Source of the DNA: Mobilicoccus caccae | GTDB taxonomy: Bacteria > Actinomycetota > Actinomycetes > Actinomycetales > Dermatophilaceae | Assembly (NCBI RefSeq): GCF_030161635.1 | Contig: NZ_BSUO01000001.1 | Span: 310,001-374,000, forward strand | Length of the DNA stretch: 64,000 bases | Direction: 5' to 3' | Shown here: piece by piece, positions 46,916 to 56,088 of the stretch | Numbering within the stretch: the first letter of the stretch is position 1 | Layout: each line of letters starts with the position of its first letter | Notes under the pieces: generated by a model | What the model saw: the letters and a program-made list of their open reading frames with translations, nothing else | What the model was told of the DNA's origin: nothing | Database searches by the model: none | Translations under genes and position numbers: made by a program

Positions 46916-48754
46916 TCAGGTGCGGGGGCGGGGACCCTCTCCCCGCTGCCGGGCGTCCTCGACCGCCGCCTCCACCTCCCGGAGTCCCTCCGCGCTGATC
47001 AACTGCAGGTCGTGGGCGATCCGCGCCGCCTCGTCCCAGGTGTCGACGGTGTACACGCCCTCCCGGGCCCAGTCGGCGCGGGTGCGTGCGTCGACACCGA
47101 CGACGTCGTGGATGAACACGGCGGCCACGTGGTCGCCGTAGTCGCGGCGGGCCTGGAGACCGACCTGGGCGTCGGCCTGGCCGCTGTCACCGCAGAACAC
47201 CATCCGGCACTCGGGAAAGAGGCGCCGGTCGCGTGAGATGTTCTGGATCTTGCGGTCGGCGATCGCAGTCTTGGTGTGCAGGTTGAGCAGCGACCCACCC
47301 ATGATCGAGTGCGACGGGAGGTCGAGCTCGCCGAGCGCGTCCCGCGTGTACCGCTCGACCAGTCCTGCCGGGCCCGCCGGACGCGCCGTGACGAACGTGA
47401 GGTCGCCCGGCCGGCCGGGGTTCGCGCCGCCGCCGTCGTCGAGCGCCCGCAGGAACGCCTCGATGCCGGGATAGATCGTCCCCTTGGGGTAGCGGTCGTC
47501 GTGGATGGCGCTCTTGAGGGTGTCGTCGATGTCGCACAGCACCCGGACGTCGCGGACCTGTCCGACCACGCGTGCCTGCTCGGCGATGTGCGCGAGCAGC
47601 CTCTCCCGCGGCGCCTCCCCGAGGTCGTCGTAGACGAGTTTCTCCAGGTCGTGCATGTCGCCCTGGCTGTTGAGCAGGTACTTGACGTCGAGGAACCGCC
47701 GGCTCCGCAGGCGGGTGAGCAGGCTGACGAGCGCGGCGCCGCCGTCGGGGGAGATGCCACGCCGATGAGCTGCATGCGCGAACCGGGCGATGGCCAGGTC
47801 GGAGAGGTCGTCGACCTTCGGGGTGGACTGTCGGCTCGGACGGGTGTGCACCAGCAGGGCTCCCGGCTCGATCCGGGCGGCCAGCGCGCGCACGCCCTCG
47901 ACGACGTCACCGTCGACCTGGACCCGCTGGGGTCGGTCGACCTCGACGGTCACCCGGTCGCCCCGTCGCTGGCTGAGTCCGGCCGGGCCGCGGTAGCGCG
48001 GACGGATGCCGTAGGCGGCCACCCGCAGCCACTTCCAGGCCGAGTCGGGATCGACGACGCTCAGATGCAGGACCCCGTCGTTCGGTCGGGCGTGGTCGAC
48101 CAGCGTGACGCCCCCGGGCAACCGGCCCGTGTTCGAGACGAGCACCGACCACGCCGTCTCCTCACGCGGCTCGGTGTCGTCCAGCCGCACGCGCATCGGG
48201 ATGAGGTCCGCGGACAGACGTCGCAGGCCGGGCAGGACGTAGGACATCCAGCCGACGTCGCTCTTGTGGTGGGCGTTCACGTCGGCGACGGTGTCGGCGT
48301 CGTGCCCGATCCCCACGACGACGAGGAACGGCCGCTGCCGAGTGCCCTCCGTCGTCGTCAGCTCGACGCGGCCGAGGTCGGCCGGTTCGGGGGCGCCGGC
48401 GATGGCCCACCGGGCGAGGCGGCGCACCTCGTAGCCGTGCAGACCGGCGCTGCGGGCGTAGAGGTTCGCGGTCCCCGTGGGGAGGATGCCCAGGGGGACG
48501 CCCGTGCCGGCGAGGACCCCGGCGACCTCCACGACCGTGCCGTCGCCGCCGACGGCCACGACGACGTCGGCGCCGGCCTCGAGGGCCGCCCGGGCCTGCG
48601 GACCGCCGGGGGAGTCCGGCGTGGTCTCGAACACCAACGGCGCGGGCATCTCGAGGAACCGGCACCGGTCCCGCACCGCCTCCAGAGCCGGGACCGATCC
48701 GCGGTGGATCGGGTTGAGGACGACGGCGACCTGTCTGCGCGAGGGTGCGTTCAC
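46916..48754 (-). CDS. Fusion of diacylglycerol-kinase-like domain and HAD/App1-like phosphatase
   Basis: 612 residues from GTG 48754. Residues 1-290 form a lipid-kinase catalytic domain: VVLNPIHRG, the nucleotide motif VAVGGDGTVVEVAG (GGDGT at 69-73) and LPTGTANLYARS. Residues about 390-590 form a DUF2183/App1-type phosphatase with DIDDTLKSAIHDD (HAD motif I), FVTARPAG and FCGDSGQADAQVGLQA. The first would phosphorylate diacylglycerol or a similar lipid, and the second resembles phosphatidate phosphatase, the reverse reaction. No membrane helix is seen. It converges on the bL32 gene. Confidence 0.85.
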   Translation of the reverse strand: MNAPSRRQVAVVLNPIHRGSVPALEAVRDRCRFLEMPAPLVFETTPDSPGGPQARAALEAGADVVVAVGGDGTVVEVAGVLAGTGVPLGILPTGTANLYARSAGLHGYEVRRLARWAIAGAPEPADLGRVELTTTEGTRQRPFLVVVGIGHDADTVADVNAHHKSDVGWMSYVLPGLRRLSADLIPMRVRLDDTEPREETAWSVLVSNTGRLPGGVTLVDHARPNDGVLHLSVVDPDSAWKWLRVAAYGIRPRYRGPAGLSQRRGDRVTVEVDRPQRVQVDGDVVEGVRALAARIEPGALLVHTRPSRQSTPKVDDLSDLAIARFAHAAHRRGISPDGGAALVSLLTRLRSRRFLDVKYLLNSQGDMHDLEKLVYDDLGEAPRERLLAHIAEQARVVGQVRDVRVLCDIDDTLKSAIHDDRYPKGTIYPGIEAFLRALDDGGGANPGRPGDLTFVTARPAGPAGLVERYTRDALGELDLPSHSIMGGSLLNLHTKTAIADRKIQNISRDRRLFPECRMVFCGDSGQADAQVGLQARRDYGDHVAAVFIHDVVGVDARTRADWAREGVYTVDTWDEAARIAHDLQLISAEGLREVEAAVEDARQRGEGPRPRT

Positions 48755-48823
48755 GCACGTCAGTGTGCCGGGAGCGTGACCTCGCCGCCATGCGGAGGCC
48801 CGAGGGGATGACAGGATGCGGCC

Positions 48824-49618
48824 ATGCGCAGCGCCGGCACCTTCCCCATCCTCGACCACGACGACGACCCGGACGACCTCATCCACGTGGCCCAGCGGGC
48901 GCAGGAGCGGGTCGACCTACCGCCGCGGGCGGTGCTCACGCTGCTGGGGGAGGTGTCCGAACGCTACGCCGAGGAGAACGGGTACGAGCTCGTCGATGAG
49001 GTCGAGACGATCATGCGCAGGCACCCGATCCGGGTGGGCGTCCACGGCGGCGTCGAGGTCGCGCTCGTCGAGATCCCCCTCGGCGGACCGGCGGCGGTCA
49101 TCATGCTCGAGCACCTCCTCATGAGCGGGGTGCGTGAGGCGGTCGCCGTGGGCTCCTGCGGCGGCCTGACCCACTTCGAGGAGGGCGCGTTCGTGCTGCC
49201 CACGCGGGCACTGCGCGCCGAGGGGACCTCCTACCACTACCTGCCGGCACAGGAGTGGGTCGACACCGACCCCGCGTTGCGCCAGGCGTGCGCCCGTGCC
49301 GTCGAGGCGGCCGGTCTGCACCACGTCGAGGTCGCCACGTGGACGACCGACGCCTTCTACCGCGAGACCCGGGCCACCCTCGCGGCCCGTCTCGAGCAGG
49401 GCTGCCAGGTCGTCGAGATGGAATGCGCCTCGCTCGCCGCCTGCGCGCAGTACCGCGGTGCCTCCTTCGCGCAGATCCTCTACACGGCCGACACCCTCGC
49501 CGAGGAGGACTGGGACGCACGGCGATTCGGGAGCGACGCCCGCGAGGTCGGGCTCACCCTCGCCCTCGACGCGGTGACCGGCGTGACGTCGGCGTCCGGG
49601 GGTCAGGCGCAGCGATGA
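48824..49618 (+). CDS. Nucleoside phosphorylase family protein
   Basis: 264 residues from ATG 48824. PNP_UDP_1 features: HGGVEVALVEIPLGGPAAVI (phosphate loop), VGSCGGLTHFEEGAFVLP, and the ribose/base-binding VVEMECASLAACAQYRG. The EMECA motif is shared by uridine phosphorylases and related purine enzymes. It splits a nucleoside with phosphate to base and ribose-1-phosphate. The exact base is not determined. It is divergent from the DAGK fusion and followed by a two-component system. Confidence 0.87.
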   Translation: MRSAGTFPILDHDDDPDDLIHVAQRAQERVDLPPRAVLTLLGEVSERYAEENGYELVDEVETIMRRHPIRVGVHGGVEVALVEIPLGGPAAVIMLEHLLMSGVREAVAVGSCGGLTHFEEGAFVLPTRALRAEGTSYHYLPAQEWVDTDPALRQACARAVEAAGLHHVEVATWTTDAFYRETRATLAARLEQGCQVVEMECASLAACAQYRGASFAQILYTADTLAEEDWDARRFGSDAREVGLTLALDAVTGVTSASGGQAQR

Positions 49619-49764
49619 CGGATCGCGTCATGAAAACGTCACGAACCGGGGCGTAGAACTGGGGGTACTCGTCCGTCGCGTCGGCAGGCCGCGACGTCGA
49701 GGTCGTGGATCCCCCGGGGGAGGCACGGCTGGTCAGGCCCTTCGCCACGAAGGGGCGCCACGTT

Positions 49765-49805
49765 CGTCGGTCCCGGCGCAGCTCAGGGGAGTGCCGGGAC
49801 CGACG
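49765..49805. promoter_or_regulatory. Strong hairpin upstream of response-regulator gene
   Basis: Perfect 13-bp arms (49765-49777 and 49793-49805, CGTCGGTCCCGGC) with a 15-nt loop, 22 bp before the response-regulator ATG. It lacks a T tract. It could terminate the upstream phosphorylase transcript or act in the leader of the regulator mRNA. Confidence 0.5.
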
Positions 49806-49827
49806 TGTGCCCACGGGGAGGGTGACA

Positions 49828-50499
49828 ATGGGGGGCGTGCGAGTGCTCCTGGTGGAGGACGACCTGGATCTCCGGTCGTCGGTGGCCGCGGTGTTGCGGC
49901 GACAGGCCTACGCGGTCGACGAGGCGGGGTCGATCGCGGAGGCCGACGAACGCCTCGCCGTGCACTCCTACGACATCGCGATCCTCGACCGGGCGCTCCC
50001 CGACGGTGACGCGGCCGATCTGCTGCGCGAGGCGCGGGCGGCGGGCTGGACCGCGCCCGTCCTGTTCCTGTCGGCGCGGGCCGACATCCACGACCGCGTC
50101 CGTGGACTCGACGCCGGGGGCGATGACTACCTCGTCAAACCGTTCGCCATGGAAGAACTGCTCGCCCGGCTGCGCTCGCTCACGCGCCGGCCGCAGGTGA
50201 CCACGGAACGGCTCTCGCTCGCCGACGTCGAGATCGACCCCGCCCGCGTGGAGGCGACCCGAGCGGGCCGGCCGATCCTGCTGACCCCCAAGGAGTTCGG
50301 CCTCCTCGCCTACCTCGTGCGGCACACCGGACGTGTCGTGTCGCGCACCGAACTCCTCGAGCACTGCTGGGACGAGTACGCCGACCCCAGCAGCAACGTC
50401 GTCGATGTGCGGATCCGGTTGCTGCGCAGCAAACTCGGCAACCCCGCCCTCATCCACACGGTGCGTGGCGCGGGGTTCATCGCGGAGCGCCGCGCATGA
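49828..50499 (+). CDS. OmpR/PhoB-family response regulator
   Basis: 223 residues from ATG 49828 (GGGGAGGG at -7). The receiver domain has VEDDLDLR, phospho-acceptor Asp54 (AILDRALPDG), the switch Ser of LFLSAR and Lys of LVKPF. The winged-helix effector has ILLTPKEFGLLAYLVRH, RVVSRTELLEHCW and RIRLLRSKL. The stop overlaps the kinase start (ATGA). Targets are unknown. Confidence 0.94.
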   Translation: MGGVRVLLVEDDLDLRSSVAAVLRRQAYAVDEAGSIAEADERLAVHSYDIAILDRALPDGDAADLLREARAAGWTAPVLFLSARADIHDRVRGLDAGGDDYLVKPFAMEELLARLRSLTRRPQVTTERLSLADVEIDPARVEATRAGRPILLTPKEFGLLAYLVRHTGRVVSRTELLEHCWDEYADPSSNVVDVRIRLLRSKLGNPALIHTVRGAGFIAERRA

Positions 50500-51821
50500 A
50501 GGTGTCGGGTCGGCCTCCGGCGCCCGGCGAGGTGCTCCAGGGGCTGCGGGTGCGGCTCACCGCGGTCTTCTTCCTCGTGGCCCTCGTGGCGTTCACGCTC
50601 TTCGTCCTGGCCCTGTCGGTGCGCGACGTCGAGCATCACGCCCGGTGGATGGACACCCTCCTGCGCGGTGAGGCCTCGCGTGCCGCCGCGTTGATCTACG
50701 TGGATTCCAGCGGTCGGGTGACGACGGAGGCGCTGCAGCAGGACCACGTCGGCACCCAGGCGTCGGGCCTGTTCGTCCTCGAGCAACAAGGCGAGAATTT
50801 CGTCGAGGTCTTCGCCTCGGGCCGGTCGATCGACGGGGAGTGGCAGGGGTTCGCGCGGACGTGCCTGGCCGCGGCGCCCGAGGTCGGGGCGTTCGCCGAC
50901 ATCGGCGGTGAACGCGTCGCCGGGATGCCGTGGTGGGGAGACACCGGCGATCCGCATCCGGCGGGGTGCGCCATGGCGCTCGCGTCGCGGGCCGGCCTCC
51001 TGCATTCGCACGTCACGCTGCCCGCGATGCTGGGGTCGGGTCTGCTGTTGGTCCTGCTCTCCGCGATCGTCTGGTGGACCGCCGGACGCAGCATGCGCGT
51101 GGCCGAATCCGCGCTCGACGACCGCGAACGGTTCCTCGCGACCGCCGCGCACGAGATGCGGGGACCACTGGCCGGGATCCGCCTGGCGGCCGAACTCGCC
51201 CTGAGGTCACTGCCGCCGGATCACCCGGAGCCGGCGCGGCAGTTGCGGAGCCTGCTGGCCACGGCCGACCGCGCGGGCCGGGTCGCCTCCAACCTGCTGC
51301 TCGCCACCCGGATCGATCACGCCGAGGTGCCGGTCCAGGCGCCCCCGGTCCGGCTCGACGAGCTCGCGTTCGAGGTGGAGACGGCGATCGACGGGGTGGT
51401 CGTCGACGTCACCGAACGTGTCGAGATCACCGGCGATGCGATGTTGCTCCGGCTGGCGATGACCAACCTCGCGGACAACGCCCTGCGCCACGGTCGCTCG
51501 CGCGGGCAGGGAGCCGACGTCCTGCTCACCGTCGCGCGGCGCGCCGATCACGACGTCGTGCGGGTGGCCGACGACGGACCCGGGTTTCCCGCCGGGCTCG
51601 ACGTCACCGAGCCCTACGTCTCGGGTGCGACCGGTGGCAACGGGCTGGGGTTGCCGCTGGTGCGGTGGATCGCGCGACGGCACGGTGCGGTGCTGTGGAC
51701 CGGGTCGGCCGACGGCGAGGGCGGGATGCGCGGCGCCGCGGTGGAGCTCCGCTTCCCGCGGGATGTTGCGCAACGCACGTCGACGACCGAGCGCGGGCGC
51801 GCTCGCTGGTGGCGGTCCTGA
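50496..51821 (+). CDS. Membrane sensor histidine kinase
   Basis: 441 residues from ATG 50496. Two membrane helices (about 19-41 and 172-195) enclose an extracytoplasmic sensory region of about 130 residues (42-171) with two Cys (123 and 158). The HisKA box is FLATAAHEMRGPLAGIRLAA with His219, followed by HATPase motifs NLADNALRHG, DDGPGFP and GGNGLGLPLV. It forms a coupled pair with the OmpR-type regulator. The signal is not deducible. Confidence 0.93.
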   Translation: MKVSGRPPAPGEVLQGLRVRLTAVFFLVALVAFTLFVLALSVRDVEHHARWMDTLLRGEASRAAALIYVDSSGRVTTEALQQDHVGTQASGLFVLEQQGENFVEVFASGRSIDGEWQGFARTCLAAAPEVGAFADIGGERVAGMPWWGDTGDPHPAGCAMALASRAGLLHSHVTLPAMLGSGLLLVLLSAIVWWTAGRSMRVAESALDDRERFLATAAHEMRGPLAGIRLAAELALRSLPPDHPEPARQLRSLLATADRAGRVASNLLLATRIDHAEVPVQAPPVRLDELAFEVETAIDGVVVDVTERVEITGDAMLLRLAMTNLADNALRHGRSRGQGADVLLTVARRADHDVVRVADDGPGFPAGLDVTEPYVSGATGGNGLGLPLVRWIARRHGAVLWTGSADGEGGMRGAAVELRFPRDVAQRTSTTERGRARWWRS

Positions 51822-51995
51822 GATCGCCGTCGTAGCAGGCTCGCTCGGGCGGTCCGACGCACGTCGCCGGAGATGGGCCTGTGCTCGGCCGCCGCGGCGA
51901 CGGGCCGGGCCGCTCAGGACGAGGGGTTCGCGGCCGATGTGTCGGTCGAGTGTCCTGCCGGGCACCCCTGCCACCGGATGACGGAAGGTCACGAC

Positions 51996-52187
51996 ATGGA
52001 TGTCGCCGCGCTCGCCCAGACGATCCTCAGTTCGAGGACGGCTGCGGCGTACCAGGACGCCCAGGTGTCGATGCTGAAGAAGACGATGGACACCCAGAAG
52101 GCGGCCGCCTCGCAGCTGCTGGAGACCATGACGCTGCCGCTCGCCACCGACGGCAACCTCGGCCGCAACGTCAACACCTACGCCTGA
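51996..52187 (+). CDS. YjfB-family putative motility protein
   Basis: 63 residues from ATG 51996 (GAAGGT at -7). The sequence MDVAALAQTILSSRTAAAYQ, then SMLKKTMDTQKAAASQLLE, matches the small YjfB/DUF family named after a Bacillus motility-associated protein. It is helical with no signal peptide. No flagellar gene is present in the window, so the motility label is only a family name. It lies between the two-component system and the RibD-like gene. Confidence 0.7.
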   Translation: MDVAALAQTILSSRTAAAYQDAQVSMLKKTMDTQKAAASQLLETMTLPLATDGNLGRNVNTYA

Positions 52188-52275
52188 CCTCGGCCCGGAG
52201 AGCAGAGGGGTCGGCCTCCCGGCACACAGCGCCCGCGGAGTGCCGGGCACGAGCGCGTCGGATAGCGTCGTCCGG

Positions 52276-52965
52276 GTGAGCAACGACGCCGATGGCCTGG
52301 ACGATTTCTACGCGCAGATCGCGCACGCCGAGCCGTTGGTCATCGCGCAACTCGGGCAGAGCCTGGACGGGTTCATCGCGAGCCGCACCGGCGATGCCGA
52401 GTTCGTCACCGGTGAGGGCGATCACCGTCATCTGCACATCCTGCGGTCCCTGGTCGACGCCGTGGTCGTCGGCGCGACCACGGTCATCGCGGACGACTGC
52501 CGCCTCACCGTCCGTCACGTCCCGCTGCGCGGCCCCCGCCCGACGCGCGTGATCCTCGATCCGCGAGGCCGAGTACCCGCTACTGCGCACCTGTTGACCA
52601 GCGACGATGCGCCGACCCTGTGGATCGTGGGCCGCCGCGCCGAGGTGCCGCGCGGACTCCCGTCCCACGTGGACGTGCTGCGGATGGAGGTCGACGCCGC
52701 GCTGGCGCCGGCCGACGTCGTCGCCGAACTCTCCGAGCGGGGGTTGCGCCGGATCCTCGTCGAGGGCGGCGGCAGGCTGGTGTCGGCCTTCGTCGAGGCA
52801 GGTCTGATCGATCGGCTCTACGTAACGACGGCGCCGCTGCTCATCGGCGACGGCGTTCCGGGACTTCGGTTCACGGGCGCGGACGCGCTCAGCGATGCGC
52901 TGCGGGGTCCGTCGCGCCGGCTGATCCTCGGTGAGGACGTCTGTACCGAACTCGTCCTGCGATGA
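52276..52965 (+). CDS. RibD C-terminal-domain pyrimidine reductase-like protein
   Basis: 229 residues from GTG 52276. A dihydrofolate-reductase-like fold of the RibD_C class is shown by VIAQLGQSLDGFIAS, VVVGATTVIADDCRLTVR, VILDPRGRVP, ILVEGGGRLVSAFVEAGL and DRLYVTTAPLLIGDG. Such NADPH reductases act on ribosylamino-pyrimidines in riboflavin and related routes. There is no N-terminal deaminase domain. Its 3' end overlaps the convergent flippase gene and it belongs to a possible pterin/pyrimidine-linked gene set. Confidence 0.87.
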   Translation: MSNDADGLDDFYAQIAHAEPLVIAQLGQSLDGFIASRTGDAEFVTGEGDHRHLHILRSLVDAVVVGATTVIADDCRLTVRHVPLRGPRPTRVILDPRGRVPATAHLLTSDDAPTLWIVGRRAEVPRGLPSHVDVLRMEVDAALAPADVVAELSERGLRRILVEGGGRLVSAFVEAGLIDRLYVTTAPLLIGDGVPGLRFTGADALSDALRGPSRRLILGEDVCTELVLR

Positions 52966-53800
52966 GCACCAGCGCGCCGGGCAGCACCGAGGCCAGGGCC
53001 AGCAGGCCGTAGGCGACCGAGGTCGTGAACCCGGCCGATCCGTCGAGTCCGGCCAGTCCGTAGGCGAGGACGGCGACACCCTCCCGCGGGCCCCACCCGC
53101 CGACGTTGAGGGGGATCGACATGCCCGCGAGGACCAGCGACCCGACGACGACCGTCTGCAGCGGCGGGAGGGGCGGGCTCACCCCGGCGGCGGCGAGTCC
53201 GCCTGCGGCGAGCGCGAAGAGGCCGAGGTAGGCGAGCCAGCCGACGATCGACCACGCCACGCAGGCCACCACGGCGGTGGCGGGCAGGGCCCGCATCGAG
53301 TACCCGGCCACGCCGGCGACGATCAGGGTGATGACGAGCAGGGCGGCGGCGAGGTCGGCGCGTCCGAGGCTCGCGACCGATCCTGCGGCGGCGAGCGTGA
53401 CCACCGCTGTGCCGCACAGCCGTTCACCGACCACCGAGCCGATCCCCGTGCCCCAGTCGTCGCGGGCCCGACCCCGGCGGAACGCGCGCAGCGCATCGCC
53501 GGCGAGGCCACCGGGCAGCACGGCGTTGAGGAACGCGGCCTCCAGGCACCGGGAGATCGCCTCGGTGCGGCTCATGCGGTCGCCGAGCCCGGCGGCCACC
53601 GCACGCCAGCGCAGCCCCTGCGCGAGGCCACCCACGAGACCGAGCGCCACGGCACCCGCGACGGTCCCGGGGTGAAGGACCGCGCCGGCGGCGGTGGCGG
53701 CTCCCGTGCCGAACAGCCGGATCAGCCAGGCGAGCACACCGATCGCCACGGCGATCTGCAGTGCGACGAGCCAGGGACGTCGCCGTCCCGGGCCGTTCAC
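52889..53800 (-). CDS. Lysylphosphatidylglycerol synthase-type flippase-like membrane protein (UPF0104)
   Basis: 303 residues from GTG 53800, which overlaps the upstream methyltransferase stop (GTGA). About eight hydrophobic segments and the family marks FLNAVLPGGLAGDALRAFR, VGERLCGTAVV and IPLNVGGWGPREGVAV place it in the LPG_synthase_TM/AglD family. Members are membrane domains thought to flip lipids or lipid-linked sugars. As the end gene of a minus-strand operon with a glycosyltransferase, it may translocate the pathway product. Confidence 0.85.
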   Translation of the reverse strand: MNGPGRRRPWLVALQIAVAIGVLAWLIRLFGTGAATAAGAVLHPGTVAGAVALGLVGGLAQGLRWRAVAAGLGDRMSRTEAISRCLEAAFLNAVLPGGLAGDALRAFRRGRARDDWGTGIGSVVGERLCGTAVVTLAAAGSVASLGRADLAAALLVITLIVAGVAGYSMRALPATAVVACVAWSIVGWLAYLGLFALAAGGLAAAGVSPPLPPLQTVVVGSLVLAGMSIPLNVGGWGPREGVAVLAYGLAGLDGSAGFTTSVAYGLLALASVLPGALVLIAGRVRYRRPHRGSAGATDPAAHR

Positions 53801-54624
53801 CGCGGGAGGACGAGCAGATCGACGTGGCCGACGACGACGGCGAGCCTGCCCTCGCGACACTGGTCGAGGCGGCGCTCGAGCCACCGCCGACCCCGCTCGG
53901 CGAGCGTCGGCTCCTGCTCGACGGCGGCCGCGACCCGGTCGGTCAAATAGCGCTCGATCAGGTCGGCGTCGCTCGTGGTGAGCCGCCACGGCGTCGCGGC
54001 CTCGACGACCTCGGCGCCGGCCTCACGCAACCGCCCCGCGAGGTGGGCGGCCGCCGTCGATCCCGCGATGTCCTCCCGCTGCTGGTGCGCCTCGAACGCG
54101 GCGCCGATGGTCTCGTCGTCCTCGTCGGCGGGGGCGAGGGTGACCGTCCCGTCGACGGTGAGGCTGAACAGCGCGGGCACCGACCGGTCGACGATGACGC
54201 GCGCCAGGTCGTCGAGTTGGGCCGGGGTGAGCAGGTCCAGGAGCGCGGAGCAGGTGAGGACGGTCGTCCCGTCGGCGTCGGTGAGGAGGTCGGGCAGGTC
54301 TTCGATCCCCCCGTGGACGCGGTTTCCCTGGGCCGCGGTCTCGGGGTGGTGCAGCAGGTCGGGGTCGTGGTCGAGCAGTGTCCACCGCGTAGGGAACGGG
54401 AGCCGCTGGGCCAGCCATGCCTGGTTGGCGCCGGTGCCTGCGCCGAGGTCGATGACGTGCACGGGCCTGCCGGGGCGTGCCTCCGGGCGTTCCTGCAGCG
54501 CGCGCCACAGCCGGGATCCGAGCCGCTGGGTGCCCTCCCGGGCCGCTTCGTCGGCCGGTCGGCGCAGGGTCAGCCAGTCGGCGGCGATCGGGCGGGGCAG
54601 GGCGGAAGGCTCGTGGTGACTCAT
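53797..54624 (-). CDS. Class I SAM-dependent methyltransferase
   Basis: 275 residues from ATG 54624. The SAM-binding motif is VHVIDLGAGTGANQAWL (about 54-70), followed by WTLLDHDPDLL, TVLTCSALLDLLTP and VDRSVPALFSLTVDGTV. The ten bases after the glycosyltransferase stop contain the start region, and its own stop overlaps the flippase start, so the three genes are co-transcribed. The acceptor is unknown. Confidence 0.85.
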   Translation of the reverse strand: MSHHEPSALPRPIAADWLTLRRPADEAAREGTQRLGSRLWRALQERPEARPGRPVHVIDLGAGTGANQAWLAQRLPFPTRWTLLDHDPDLLHHPETAAQGNRVHGGIEDLPDLLTDADGTTVLTCSALLDLLTPAQLDDLARVIVDRSVPALFSLTVDGTVTLAPADEDDETIGAAFEAHQQREDIAGSTAAAHLAGRLREAGAEVVEAATPWRLTTSDADLIERYLTDRVAAAVEQEPTLAERGRRWLERRLDQCREGRLAVVVGHVDLLVLPR

Positions 54625-54634
54625 GGAAGCTCCG

Positions 54635-55660
54635 TCAGGGGTGGTGGCGGGAGGGCGTCGGGCCGAAGAGGATCTCGGCGGGGGTGGTCCAGCCTCGCAG
54701 GTGGGGCCGTCGGCGCAGGGCGAGGGTCTTCCAGGTCGGGTCCGACAGGACCGTGTCCAGCGCGAGGGCCAGGGCCCGCGGATCCCTCGCGTCGACGGCG
54801 ATCCCCGGGTCGGGGCCCGGTCCGTCGCCGAGCGCCTCGACCGCGCCGGTGCCGGCGGCGACGACCACGGGGACGCCCCGGGCCAGCGCCTCGGTGACGA
54901 CGAGCCCGTACGTCTCGGCCAGGGACGGCAGGACGAGCACGTCGGCGGAGTCCCACAGCTCCTCCAGCGCGGCGCCGCCGACCTCACCCGGCCGGCTCAC
55001 GCGGTCGGCGACACCGGCGGTGACCAGGGCGGATTCGACGTCGGCGACGGTGTCGTGGTCACCGTCGGGGCCGGCGAACACCGCGGTCCACGACCGGTGG
55101 CCCATCAGCCCCAACGCCTCGGCGAGCACCCGGTGGTTCTTGCGCGGCACGATCGCGGCCAGGCACAGGACCAGCGGCGGGGTGCTGCCGTTCGACTCGG
55201 GGGCCGGCCGGGCGCCCGGCGCGGCCACGATGACGTCCTCGCGGCCGTAGCGCTGCGCGAGGTCGGCCGCGGCGGTGCGGCTCGTGGCCACCACGCGCGA
55301 GCAGGCGAGGACGGCTGCGCGTTCGCGACGCGCCAGGTCCTCCCGGCGGGCGGGTGACAGACCGGTCTCGTCGGGCAGGGGCAGGTGGATGAGGAGGGTG
55401 ATGCGCGTGCCGGCGCGTTCGGCCGCGTCCAGCACCTCGGGGTGGGCGGCTCCCGCGAGCCCGTCGACCACCGCGGAGGCACACCCGGCCAGGGCACTCG
55501 CCAGCGTGGTGGCCGTGCCGGGTCCGTCCGGCCAGTCGCCGGGCAGTCGCACGTGGTCGGCGGCCTCCCCTGAGTCCCCCGAGCGCGCCTCGAGCACCGC
55601 CCGGTTGTACACGTGCCCCCCGCTGACGACCTCGGACGCGGGGGAGATGAACGTCGTCAC
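54635..55660 (-). CDS. GT4-family glycosyltransferase
   Basis: 341 residues from the 55660 start, overlapping the stop of the pterin-synthase-like gene. The GT-B fold C-terminal half has VLCLAAIVPRKNHRVLAEAL, VLVLPSLAETYGLVVTEALA (the EX7E motif) and GVPVVVAAGTGAVEALGDG. It probably transfers a sugar from a nucleotide donor to a small or lipid acceptor made by the neighbouring genes. Confidence 0.88.
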   Translation of the reverse strand: MTTFISPASEVVSGGHVYNRAVLEARSGDSGEAADHVRLPGDWPDGPGTATTLASALAGCASAVVDGLAGAAHPEVLDAAERAGTRITLLIHLPLPDETGLSPARREDLARRERAAVLACSRVVATSRTAAADLAQRYGREDVIVAAPGARPAPESNGSTPPLVLCLAAIVPRKNHRVLAEALGLMGHRSWTAVFAGPDGDHDTVADVESALVTAGVADRVSRPGEVGGAALEELWDSADVLVLPSLAETYGLVVTEALARGVPVVVAAGTGAVEALGDGPGPDPGIAVDARDPRALALALDTVLSDPTWKTLALRRRPHLRGWTTPAEILFGPTPSRHHP

Positions 55661-56037
55661 CGCAGGTCGCGGGTGTAGGAGGCCCAGGCGTCCGGGTGTT
55701 CGCGCAACACCACCTCGAGCGTCGTCAGGCCCTCGTCGGTGACCCGCTCGGCGAGTTCGTCGGCGATGTGCCGGGCGATCACCTCCGTCGTCGAGAAGCG
55801 GCCGGCGAAGGCGGGGTGTTCGTCGAGGTTGCGATACGTGAGGTCGGCGATCACCTCGGCCAGGGCTCCACCGGCGGCGCCGATGTCGAGGACGACGCCG
55901 TGCTCGTCGAGTTCGGCGCGGCTCCAGGTGGCCTCGACCACGAGCGTGGCGCCGTGCATCTGCTGGGCCGGACCGAAGAACGGGTCGGGCAGGCTGTGGG
56001 CGATCATCAGGTGGTCACGAACCGTGAGGCGGAACAA
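55657..56037 (-). CDS. 6-pyruvoyl-tetrahydropterin synthase/QueD-like protein
   Basis: 126 residues from ATG 56037. The fold is shown by RLTVRDHLMIAHSLPDPFFG and MHGATLVVEATWS, where His residues would bind zinc, then VLDIGAAGGALAEVIADL, NLDEHPAFAGRFSTTEVIAR and LTTLEVVLREHPDAWASY. The catalytic Cys of QueD/PTPS between the first His region and HGH is not present, so the reaction may differ. It is the last gene before the dehydrogenase and is translationally coupled to the glycosyltransferase. Confidence 0.83.
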   Translation of the reverse strand: MFRLTVRDHLMIAHSLPDPFFGPAQQMHGATLVVEATWSRAELDEHGVVLDIGAAGGALAEVIADLTYRNLDEHPAFAGRFSTTEVIARHIADELAERVTDEGLTTLEVVLREHPDAWASYTRDLR

Positions 56038-56088
56038 CGGATCTCCTCGGGCGCTGGGATGGCTGCGGGGGTGATGCGGGCAGTGGGC

